A DNA stretch of 47,841 nucleotides from an uncultured Planctomycetaceae bacterium (GTDB lineage: Bacteria; Planctomycetota; Planctomycetia; Pirellulales; Pirellulaceae): assembly GCA_903863885.1 (NCBI GenBank), contig CAIPEB010000346.1, positions 1 to 47,841 of the forward strand, read 5' to 3'. The position numbers and the translations under genes are program-made. Shown here one piece after another: positions 40,619-47,841 of this stretch (position 1 is the stretch's first letter; the number at the start of each line of letters is the position of its first letter). Below the pieces are notes generated by a model that saw only the letters and a list, made by a program, of their open reading frames with translations, was not told the DNA's origin and ran no database searches.

Positions 40619-43225
40619 TCACTTGCCTTCGGGCAATACGCTTTCCACACCCACATCGATGTATTGGCCACCCTGCGTCTGATGGCAATGCACTGCGATC
40701 ACGTTGCGCCCCGCGTGGAAGGCGGCGATACCGGACTGGGGTATCTCTACAACTTCGTAGTCGGTCGTGTAGCCGCTGCGATTCAGGACCTGCACGCCAT
40801 TGATGAAGACCTGAACGTCTTCATCATGGTGAATCCGCAGCATCAAACGCCCCGGAATCTGTTCCGGAAGGTCAACGGCGCGGCGAAGCCAGATGTCGCT
40901 GCTGTTCCAGGCAGTGCCCGTAATGGCGCCGGGAGTTTCCCGGGTTCCGAACCCTCCGACACCTTCCTTCCACCCTGAGTCCGAAAACTCTGAAGCCGTC
41001 CAGTTCGCATCCGGCTTGTCGGTCGTGTACATCCACTTCTGCGCTGTTTTTTCCGACGTCGGCACCAGCGTGACGGTGCGAGGAGGCTTGGGCATTGGAG
41101 CCCAGTTCGCTGCGTGAGTCTTGTCGCGTCCGGCATACTTCGACCACGTCTTGCGGTCGTACAGCATCCGCAGGAACACGCCGCCCACCACCGGACGAGC
41201 AGTGAACCCCACTTTCTTGGCATCGAGCGTCCAGTACCAGTCAGTCATTGGAGAGCGGATGGGGGTCTCGTTCAGAAACCGCCATACCGGATCGACCAGC
41301 GCATCGAAATCTTGCCGGTCCTGCGTCAGCGTGGCAGTCCACAGAATCCAGTCCAGCTTTGTGTACGTCTTTCGATTGTCGAGCGGGAGACCGTACTTGT
41401 TCTGGATTCGCCGGTAATAGTCCATCTCCTTGCGCAGGACTTCAGCGGGAAACAGATCCAGCCCGAGTATCTGATCCCAGACCAGATTGTATTTCTGGCT
41501 CCACGAACCGGGCCGGTCAAAAGCAAGCCGGAAATGATCGCCATCGGCCGCCTCGCGGGCCCAGCGGTCCGCAAACTCCTTGGCCAGCTTCTTGAATTGC
41601 TCGGCCTTTTCCCGGTCGCCCCGCATCTCGCACAGTTTGCCGAACGCCCCCAACCCGCAGATCGCCTTGGCGCTCAGATTGACGTTGTGAGCCAGATGAC
41701 CCGCGAAGTCATCGGTGCACAGCTGGTTTTCGGGATCGAACCCTTTCGCGCGGAGGTATTCGGCCCACCGCTCCAACTGCGGCCAATACTGGCCGGCAAA
41801 GTCGGCGTTCCCTTCCATCTGGGCGACGGCGGTCAGAAGAAGAAGAAGATTTCCGGTCTCCTCGACCGGCATCTGGTTCTCTTCCGTGCGTTCGCCGCCT
41901 CCGTATCGCTGGCCATTGGCGAGAGGATAGGTTCCCAGGTCGTGAGGAGCGAACGGGAACTTCCAGCGATCACTGGCCGCGTAGTTCATGAAAGGCACAA
42001 GGAAAGATTTCGCCAGTGACGGCCCGAACAGCAGGAACTGCGGAGCCATCGGATAAAACACGTCCGAAGTGCCGATGCACCCATTGGAGTGATTCTCTTT
42101 GCAGAAAGAGATCGGCTGGCCGTTCTGGTCCGCGACGAACTTGCCGGCCGCGAAACACTGGCGAAACGCGAGAGCACAAATTTGGGCATATTTTTCACCG
42201 CCCGCCTTTTCGACGTCCTGCATGAGTTCTTTGTCGAATTCAGCGCAACGCGCTTTCAATGCTGCGTAATCCCGCGCGGACGCTGTCAGCAGATCGGCCG
42301 CTTCCCAGCCGTTTCGCCGCCAGTAAGGACGGAGATTCGTCTTCATATACTGAATCGAATAGAGGTCGTCGTACGCCAGCATCATCCAGCGAGATGAGGA
42401 CTCGGCCCCGACTTTGCCCAGGTCGAGCGTCACGACGCCCGACGGCGCCTTGTCGGCAGCCAGCGGCTCGGACGAGACACCGTAGTCGGCCTTCAAAATA
42501 CCGTCGCGGCAGAAATCCTGGCGAGCCGCGTCAGCCGGAGCGAGCACACAGACCGCCTGTTTTTCCGCGGGAGCCACTGCGTACAAGTACCCCCAATCGA
42601 TGCGGATATCATCGCCCGGCTTCGCCAAAACGGGCTGATCTTTCGAGCCGATCTTTACCACGCACAGTCCGTCGACTTTTTCGGGAGCCCACGTGACCAA
42701 TTGGTCGGGCGTGTTCACCGCAAGTTCCGGGGAAACGTCGAAGTAGACCGACACGTCGTGCGGCTTGCCATCCGTGGAGCGGGCTTCGTACGTAAGATAC
42801 GTCACCGGCCTCGAGAGCACATCGATATCGTCGGGCAACGCGGCGGTGAGGAAAGTCAACTGCAGCGACACTCCCGCCTGCTCCCATTCATAGATCGAGC
42901 GGGTGGGCAGCACGAGCAGGCTTTTCTGGTTCGCGGCCGCTACGCCCTCCGGCAGTTTTCCCATCAGGCGGAAAACTTTGCCGTCAATGCGTGCAAGCGA
43001 CGTCAATCGATGCGGCTTTCCGGTCCAATGCACTGTGTCTGCGTCATTCAACCTGTCCGCAGGTGACCAGACACTGAAATAGGGATCACAGGCGACCAGC
43101 GGGACTGCAGGAGGCCGAAGACCCTGCTGCGCAGCGACGCTGCCCGCAAAACTCACGACCACAAGGCCGACAAGCATGGCTGTAAGGGAACAGGCTTTCC
43201 GGTAGTTGCTCCAGTTTAACCGCAT
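40619..43225 (-). CDS. Secreted GtaA-like glutaminase (DUF4964/DUF5127/DUF4965)
   Basis: The 868-residue protein has a signal peptide (about 1-33, TAMLVGLVVVSFAGSVAA) and the domain order of fungal GtaA-type glutaminases: an N-terminal DUF4964/DUF5127 sandwich (about 35-330) and a helical DUF4965-type barrel (about 340-690) with GCIGTSDVFYPMAP. A C-terminal galactose-binding-like domain of about 130 residues (WLRRAVDLPEQI, VFINGVQVLNRS) follows. It may hydrolyse glutamine or act on a carbohydrate; bacterial members are not well characterised. AAGGAG lies ten bases before the ATG at 43225; a longer open frame is rejected. It is divergent from the DUF6259 gene. Confidence 0.85.
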   Translation of the reverse strand: MRLNWSNYRKACSLTAMLVGLVVVSFAGSVAAQQGLRPPAVPLVACDPYFSVWSPADRLNDADTVHWTGKPHRLTSLARIDGKVFRLMGKLPEGVAAANQKSLLVLPTRSIYEWEQAGVSLQLTFLTAALPDDIDVLSRPVTYLTYEARSTDGKPHDVSVYFDVSPELAVNTPDQLVTWAPEKVDGLCVVKIGSKDQPVLAKPGDDIRIDWGYLYAVAPAEKQAVCVLAPADAARQDFCRDGILKADYGVSSEPLAADKAPSGVVTLDLGKVGAESSSRWMMLAYDDLYSIQYMKTNLRPYWRRNGWEAADLLTASARDYAALKARCAEFDKELMQDVEKAGGEKYAQICALAFRQCFAAGKFVADQNGQPISFCKENHSNGCIGTSDVFYPMAPQFLLFGPSLAKSFLVPFMNYAASDRWKFPFAPHDLGTYPLANGQRYGGGERTEENQMPVEETGNLLLLLTAVAQMEGNADFAGQYWPQLERWAEYLRAKGFDPENQLCTDDFAGHLAHNVNLSAKAICGLGAFGKLCEMRGDREKAEQFKKLAKEFADRWAREAADGDHFRLAFDRPGSWSQKYNLVWDQILGLDLFPAEVLRKEMDYYRRIQNKYGLPLDNRKTYTKLDWILWTATLTQDRQDFDALVDPVWRFLNETPIRSPMTDWYWTLDAKKVGFTARPVVGGVFLRMLYDRKTWSKYAGRDKTHAANWAPMPKPPRTVTLVPTSEKTAQKWMYTTDKPDANWTASEFSDSGWKEGVGGFGTRETPGAITGTAWNSSDIWLRRAVDLPEQIPGRLMLRIHHDEDVQVFINGVQVLNRSGYTTDYEVVEIPQSGIAAFHAGRNVIAVHCHQTQGGQYIDVGVESVLPEGK

Positions 43226-43481
43226 CGTGGGTTCACTCCTTTCCTCGCAGACGTGTGGCGATCCGAACTCGTATCGGTCGGCACTATGATACCAAGATTC
43301 CGGCGATTGCGAGGCCCAACGCACGGTCGCGATTCTTGAAGCCAACCTCTTCCGCAGGACGGGCCCATTCAACAGCTCCGCAGGGCCATGCAAGACAGTG
43401 TGCCCGCTCCCGCCCATCCGGTAAACTCGCCTTGAGGACAATCCGTCACGAGGCCCCCCGGCAGAAAGGAACGGAACACGC

Positions 43482-45839
43482 ATGCGACTCGACCGTTATC
43501 GACTCAGCCTACTGCTGCTTTGCTTTGCATCGTGCGTTTTCGGACGAATTGCCTTCGGTTCATTTGTCGTGTTCGGCGCGGAGCCTGCCGTCTCGCAGGA
43601 CCACTCCGCAACTGGAGATTCTGCGGTGGTGGCAGCCGGTTCGCAGTTCTCCGTCAGTATCCACAAGGCGCACGGCGGAATCATGCGAATCGCCGACCCT
43701 TCGACCAAGGCGGTGCTGATCGACAACGCGCAGCCGGAGGTTGGCCTTTGGGAGATCGAACTGCGTACCGGGGACAAGTCGATTACGGTTTCGCCGCAAG
43801 ACGCGAAACAGTTCCGCTGCGAGGCGGCCAATGCAGATGACACCCAGTTGAAGATGCAGTGGGACGAATTTCCGCCCGAGTTCGGCATCTCACGCGTCGA
43901 TGCAACGGTGCGCGTACCCTCCGGGGGGTCAGCCAGCATGTGGAATCTACAACTGACAAAAGCGCCGGACGCAGCTTTGCAGCGAATCCGGTTCCCGCGT
44001 TTCGGCGCGATCATCTCCCAAGACCGTGAGAGCCTCGCAGTGCCTACCTGGATGGGACATCTCTGCACATCCCCGCGGCGGATGCTTGCTCCCGAAAGCG
44101 GGGCGCCCGTTCGTTGGTCCTGGGCGTATCCCGGAGAACTTTCGATGCAGTGCGCTGCATGGTATCGCGAGGGAGGCCCCGGGCTCTTTATTGCCTGCGA
44201 CGACACTCACGCACAGCGAAAGTCGTTCTCCTTCTGGGCGTCACCCGCACGGACAATTTGCGGAGAGGTTTCCCACGAACCGGAAGGCCAGGCCTTGGAT
44301 GAGGCCGCGTACCAATTGCCGTATCAGATTGAAATCGGATCGTTCGCCGGTGATTGGTTCACCGCCGCTCAGCGGTATCGAGAGTGGGCCCGGGAACAGA
44401 CGTGGTCGCGCGAGAGCCGGCTTCGATCCGGCCAGACTCCCGAGTGGGTGAGAAAAACGGGCGTCTGGGTTTGGAACCGCGGACGCTCACCAGGCGTGCT
44501 GCCGCCCGCGACGGCCCTGCAGAAGCAACTGGGACTGCCGGTCAGCGTTTTCTGGCACTGGTGGCACGGCTGCGCGTACGACGTCGGCTTTCCCGAGTAT
44601 TTTCCTCCTCGCGAGGGCGACGAGCCGTTTCGCAGAGCTGTCGCACAAGCTCGCGGCGATGGCCTTCACGCCATGGTGTACATGAACCAGCGGCTCTGGG
44701 GCATGTCAACTGACAGCTGGAAAACTGAAGACGCCGCCGCAAACGCCGTGAAGGGCCAGGATGGTAATATCCATTCGGAAACGTATAACGTGTTTGATCC
44801 CAAACCCTGCGCCCCGATGTGCATTGGCACTCCCTTCTGGCGGAATAAATACGCCGGATTGGCTGAGCACGCGATCGATCTCGGCGTAGCCGCCATTTAC
44901 ATGGACCAGGCTTGCCTGAGCCTCGCCTGCTACGACCGGAAACACCCGCACCGGCCCGGTGGCGGCAGCTTCTGGATGTCGGGGTTCCGTGAACTGGCGC
45001 AGGATATTCGACGTCGCGCCGCGGCAGGAGCTTCCCGTACGAGCCGCGATGTGGCCCTCGCGGGTGAGGGTTGCGGAGAGTCGTGGCTGAACAGCCTCGA
45101 CATGATGTTGTCGCTGCAAGTAAGCCAGGAACGATACACGGCTTCGGGAGCGGGTTGGGAGGTGATTCCCTTTTTCCATGCCGTTTATCACGGAGACACA
45201 GTCCTGTTCGGCAGCTACTCGTCATTGTCCCTGCCCCCCTACGACGAATTGTGGCCGGCCGAATTCGCGCCCCAAGAGGCTCTGGCACTGCTGGACCGAA
45301 AATTCTCTCGACAATTCTACCTGGAGCAGGCGAGAGCCTTCGTGTGGGGCCAGCAGCCCACGATCGCAAACTTCATCACGCGTCAGCAGCAGGAACGAGC
45401 GACAGAGCTCGACTATTTCGTACGACTCGCGCGCGTGCGTAATCTTGTGCCGCAGTACCTGCTGCACGGCAGCATGCTTCGCCCGCCAAAGCTGGAAGTG
45501 CCCGAGGGCAACGTCGATTTTTCGCGAGTGTCAATCTATGCGGGGCGCCGCGGCGGACAGACCGTTTTCCAAAAACAGCTGCCGCTCGCCGTGGCATCGG
45601 CCTGGAAAAGCTCCGATGGACAGGTTGGCATGGCCATTGCGAGTATCGCGGACCAACCGCTGCCTGTCCGACTGCAACTGGATCCTGGCGAGCACTCGCT
45701 GACAGGCGACACTATTCTTGAAAGCATCACAGAAAACGGGAACAAGATGCTCGGTTCAATGCAACCCGGTCATCCCGAATTCCGCATGGAACTGCCGCCG
45801 CTGGGCGTTGTGTTTCTCGAGCTGAAGAAACGAGGATGA
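43482..45839 (+). CDS. Secreted DUF6259-type putative glycoside hydrolase
   Basis: The 785-residue protein has a signal peptide (about 1-34) followed by a beta-sandwich region (about 50-300), a TIM-barrel-like middle (about 310-640) and a C-terminal beta domain. The barrel contains VFWHWWHGCAYDVGFPEYFPP and a probable catalytic-strand segment AAIYMDQACLSLACYD, with a later VALAGEGCGESW. This resembles DUF6259 proteins, distantly related to polysaccharide-active hydrolases; no activity is proven. AGAAAGGA lies about eleven bases before the ATG at 43482. The 256-bp divergent promoter region with the GtaA-like gene suggests co-regulation. Confidence 0.7.
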   Translation: MRLDRYRLSLLLLCFASCVFGRIAFGSFVVFGAEPAVSQDHSATGDSAVVAAGSQFSVSIHKAHGGIMRIADPSTKAVLIDNAQPEVGLWEIELRTGDKSITVSPQDAKQFRCEAANADDTQLKMQWDEFPPEFGISRVDATVRVPSGGSASMWNLQLTKAPDAALQRIRFPRFGAIISQDRESLAVPTWMGHLCTSPRRMLAPESGAPVRWSWAYPGELSMQCAAWYREGGPGLFIACDDTHAQRKSFSFWASPARTICGEVSHEPEGQALDEAAYQLPYQIEIGSFAGDWFTAAQRYREWAREQTWSRESRLRSGQTPEWVRKTGVWVWNRGRSPGVLPPATALQKQLGLPVSVFWHWWHGCAYDVGFPEYFPPREGDEPFRRAVAQARGDGLHAMVYMNQRLWGMSTDSWKTEDAAANAVKGQDGNIHSETYNVFDPKPCAPMCIGTPFWRNKYAGLAEHAIDLGVAAIYMDQACLSLACYDRKHPHRPGGGSFWMSGFRELAQDIRRRAAAGASRTSRDVALAGEGCGESWLNSLDMMLSLQVSQERYTASGAGWEVIPFFHAVYHGDTVLFGSYSSLSLPPYDELWPAEFAPQEALALLDRKFSRQFYLEQARAFVWGQQPTIANFITRQQQERATELDYFVRLARVRNLVPQYLLHGSMLRPPKLEVPEGNVDFSRVSIYAGRRGGQTVFQKQLPLAVASAWKSSDGQVGMAIASIADQPLPVRLQLDPGEHSLTGDTILESITENGNKMLGSMQPGHPEFRMELPPLGVVFLELKKRG

Positions 45840-46009
45840 CCGTTCCTTTCGCCGAGTCTTGGCACTGCGTTGCAGTTCAGGCCGCGCATCAATCGAACGC
45901 AATCCTATCGCGATGAGCGGATCGAATTGCCGCGCCGAGCGGATGTGCTTTCCGCAACACGCGTGCCGCCGTCGCCCTTCTTTCGGAGTGCGGCTCCTTG
46001 GCCTGCGGT

Positions 46010-47710
46010 CTACGACATCTCTTTCAGACGGCTCTGGAGCAGAGAGATTACGACATCCAGTTCATTCTCAAGGGAACGCTGAACTTCGGCGATCTCATCA
46101 GGATTGCCTTGCCTGGCAAGCGCTTCCAGTCGGACAATGATCTCAAAGAGCTTGTCGGCACCGAAATATCGCACCGAGCCTTTGAGTGTATGAGCCGCCG
46201 TGCGCAGATGCTCCCGATCATCCTTGGCAATCGAATCGCGAATCTCCTTCAGCAACCGCGAAGCTTCTTCGAGCCCATCCGCGATGAGCGATTTCAACAG
46301 TTCCGAATCGCCGCCGGTCAAGTCGCGAATCTGCGTCCAATCGATCACTCCCTCCCTGGCGGCACTCTCCTTGTTCGACGTCTCGCCGTGCACTTCTTCT
46401 TCGACGCTGACCGGTGAGACATCCGGGACGAGTCTGGCCAGTTTCTCGAAGAGCTCTTCACGGCGGATCGGTTTGGACACATAGTCATCCATACCGGCGG
46501 CAAGGCACAGCTCGCGATCGCCTTTCAGTGCATGCGCGGTCATCGCGATGATCGGAATATGCCGGCCCACGGTCTTTTCGCGGGCACGGATCTTGGCAGT
46601 CGCTTCGAGCCCGTCCATTTCGGGCATCTGGATGTCCATCAACACCACATCGAAAGCGTCCGACGCGGCGGCCTCCGTGGCTTCCCGGCCGTTGTTGGCA
46701 ACCGTCACTTTGTGGCCGAAACGTTCCAACAGCGCCACCGCGAGTTTCTGGTTGACCACGCTATCCTCGGCAAGCAGAATGCGGCGGGGTGTCGTCAGCT
46801 TCGGATGGTGGCTCATCAGAGCCTCGGCTGTTTCGCCTTCGTGCGTGATTTCCAGCGCCTCGACGATCGCATCGAACAACTCCGACTGTTTGACCGGCTT
46901 GAGCAGATAGGCAGCGATTCCACTCTGTTCACATCTTTCCATGTCTTCGGGGCGGTCACCCGAGGTGAGCAGAATTATGGCGGTCTGCCCGATCTTGGGA
47001 TCCTTTCCGATCTGTTCGGCCAGCATGAAACCGTCCATTTCCGGCATGTGGGTATCGCTGAGCACAAGGCGGAAAGGCCTGTGCTCGCGAAGCGCCTCGC
47101 GCATCATGTGAAGGCCTTCTCGAGCGCGGGAGGCGACGGTGGGCAGCATTCCCCAGCTGGCCAGCATTTCCTGCAGAATAAGGCGATTTGTATCGTTGTC
47201 GTCGACGACCAGGACCTTCAGGTCGTGAAGCGACGAAAGGTCGACGCGGCGGATTTCGTCTGGCTCGACTTCAACTACGCCAAACCGGGCCTCAAAGTGA
47301 AAAATGCTGCCTTGACCCACTCGGCTTTCCAGCCACATGCGGCCACCCATCTGCTCGACAAGCCGCGTGCTGATCGCCAGCCCCAGCCCGCTGCCGCCGT
47401 GCCGCCGGGTGAGCGAACCGTCGACTTGCTCAAAGGCCTGGAATACCGACGCCTGCTTATCGTCGGGAATGCCGATGCCCGTATCGCGGACCGAGAAGTG
47501 CAGGACCGCCTGGCCGTCGTCTCGCGACCGGACCCGCACGTCCACTACGACCTCGCCCTGTTCGGTGAATTTCAGCGCGTTGCCGACCAGGTTGACGAGC
47601 AACTGGCGGACTCGAGCCGGATCTCCCACCACAAAAGCAGGCACCTCGGTAGCAACGTGACACGCCAGTTCGATACGCTGCTTGTGGGCGCGCAGTGCAA
47701 GCGATTTCAC
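46010..47710 (-). CDS. Hybrid histidine kinase (HATPase-REC-REC-HPt), 5' part missing
   Basis: From a GTG at 47710 the protein has 566 residues. It holds an HATPase domain (about 1-145) with N44 (LVGNALKF), DTGIG at 86 and GGSGLGL; a first receiver (about 163-285, Asp219 in LSDTHMPEMDG); a second receiver (about 308-430, Asp359 in LMDIQMPEMDG); and an HPt domain (about 465-565, His507 in AAHTLKGS). Family members normally begin with a sensor and a DHp domain bearing the phosphorylated histidine, absent here. Three residues of recognisable homology (GDT) precede the GTG, then the frame diverges and hits a TGA near 47827. The stop of another frame overlaps the GTG. It may be a truncated, split or frameshifted kinase, or cut by the window edge. 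Signalling input unknown. Confidence 0.8.
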   Translation of the reverse strand: MKSLALRAHKQRIELACHVATEVPAFVVGDPARVRQLLVNLVGNALKFTEQGEVVVDVRVRSRDDGQAVLHFSVRDTGIGIPDDKQASVFQAFEQVDGSLTRRHGGSGLGLAISTRLVEQMGGRMWLESRVGQGSIFHFEARFGVVEVEPDEIRRVDLSSLHDLKVLVVDDNDTNRLILQEMLASWGMLPTVASRAREGLHMMREALREHRPFRLVLSDTHMPEMDGFMLAEQIGKDPKIGQTAIILLTSGDRPEDMERCEQSGIAAYLLKPVKQSELFDAIVEALEITHEGETAEALMSHHPKLTTPRRILLAEDSVVNQKLAVALLERFGHKVTVANNGREATEAAASDAFDVVLMDIQMPEMDGLEATAKIRAREKTVGRHIPIIAMTAHALKGDRELCLAAGMDDYVSKPIRREELFEKLARLVPDVSPVSVEEEVHGETSNKESAAREGVIDWTQIRDLTGGDSELLKSLIADGLEEASRLLKEIRDSIAKDDREHLRTAAHTLKGSVRYFGADKLFEIIVRLEALARQGNPDEIAEVQRSLENELDVVISLLQSRLKEMS

Positions 47711-47838
47711 CGTGTCGCCGACGGGCGCAACCGGTCGCCCGCAGCCACAAGTGCTAGCGGCGACAGCAGATAGAGATGAAATAGGGGGCCTATCAAGAAA
47801 GGACTCCTTGTGAGAGACAGTAGGTGGTCAAACAACAT
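47707..47838 (-). other. Partial reading frame upstream of kinase, hydrophobic
   Basis: A 43-codon open frame with an ATG at 47838 ends in a TGA overlapping the GTG of the kinase (GTGA). Its translation includes a hydrophobic stretch (FLIGPLFHLYLLSPLALVAA). It could be the end of a membrane protein continuing past the window edge and coupled to the kinase, or chance. The window ends three bases upstream, so it cannot be decided. Confidence 0.3.
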
Positions 47839-47841
47839 CCA

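Overview
The window is about 48 kb of high-GC (roughly 60% or more) bacterial DNA. Gene content suggests a non-anammox planctomycete: an SHD1-PQQ propeller protein, an HzsA-related c-type cytochrome, a DUF1080 (3-keto-disaccharide hydrolase) protein, SBBP propeller repeats, an F5/8C-bearing fucosidase, a GtaA-like glutaminase, a DUF6259 protein and many secreted hydrolases. The phylum call is inferred from these families, not from a marker gene. I found no rRNA, tRNA, CRISPR array, transposase or phage gene.

Region 1 (1-15.9 kb) is a dense ammonium-assimilation and redox locus. It holds a LysR-type regulator, gltB-gltD (GOGAT), an NrpR/DUF128-type regulator and an unusual KaiC-like/PEP-pyruvate-binding protein on the opposite strand, gdhA with its own terminator, and an nfnA-nfnB-type pair (NADH-dependent ferredoxin:NADP+ oxidoreductase, or sulfide dehydrogenase/GltA-like). 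Both NADPH- or reductant-consuming routes to glutamate therefore lie beside a pyridine-nucleotide/ferredoxin balancing enzyme and a regulator whose archaeal relatives sense 2-oxoglutarate. A small recurring motif (TTGGCAAA or TTGCCAAA, and palindromic CGGCA...TGCCG) sits in several intergenic regions of this locus and is a candidate shared operator.

Region 2 (16.1-26 kb) holds a small conserved-looking hypothetical protein and a minus-strand pair (M2-like metallopeptidase followed by a seven-blade SBBP propeller). Divergent from these runs a plus-strand set: SHD1-PQQ propeller, HzsA-related di-heme protein and NAD-malic enzyme.

Region 3 (26-31 kb) is a minus-strand catabolic set: GH29 fucosidase, POT-family peptide transporter, hotdog thioesterase and DUF1080 protein. 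It ends in an intergenic patch of 7-bp tandem repeats.

Region 4 (31-40 kb) carries a BrkB/YihY membrane protein with an extra C-terminal domain, glgX, a DJ-1/PfpI protein, an amidohydrolase, a secreted M20 peptidase and an ACT-domain threonine ammonia-lyase, mostly as convergent pairs. About 960 bp without a credible gene follows (39656-40618), holding several perfect inverted repeats.

Region 5 (40.6-47.8 kb) is a divergent pair of large secreted proteins (GtaA-like glutaminase and DUF6259 protein), then a hybrid histidine kinase (HATPase-REC-REC-HPt). Its N-terminal sensor and DHp region is missing within the window.
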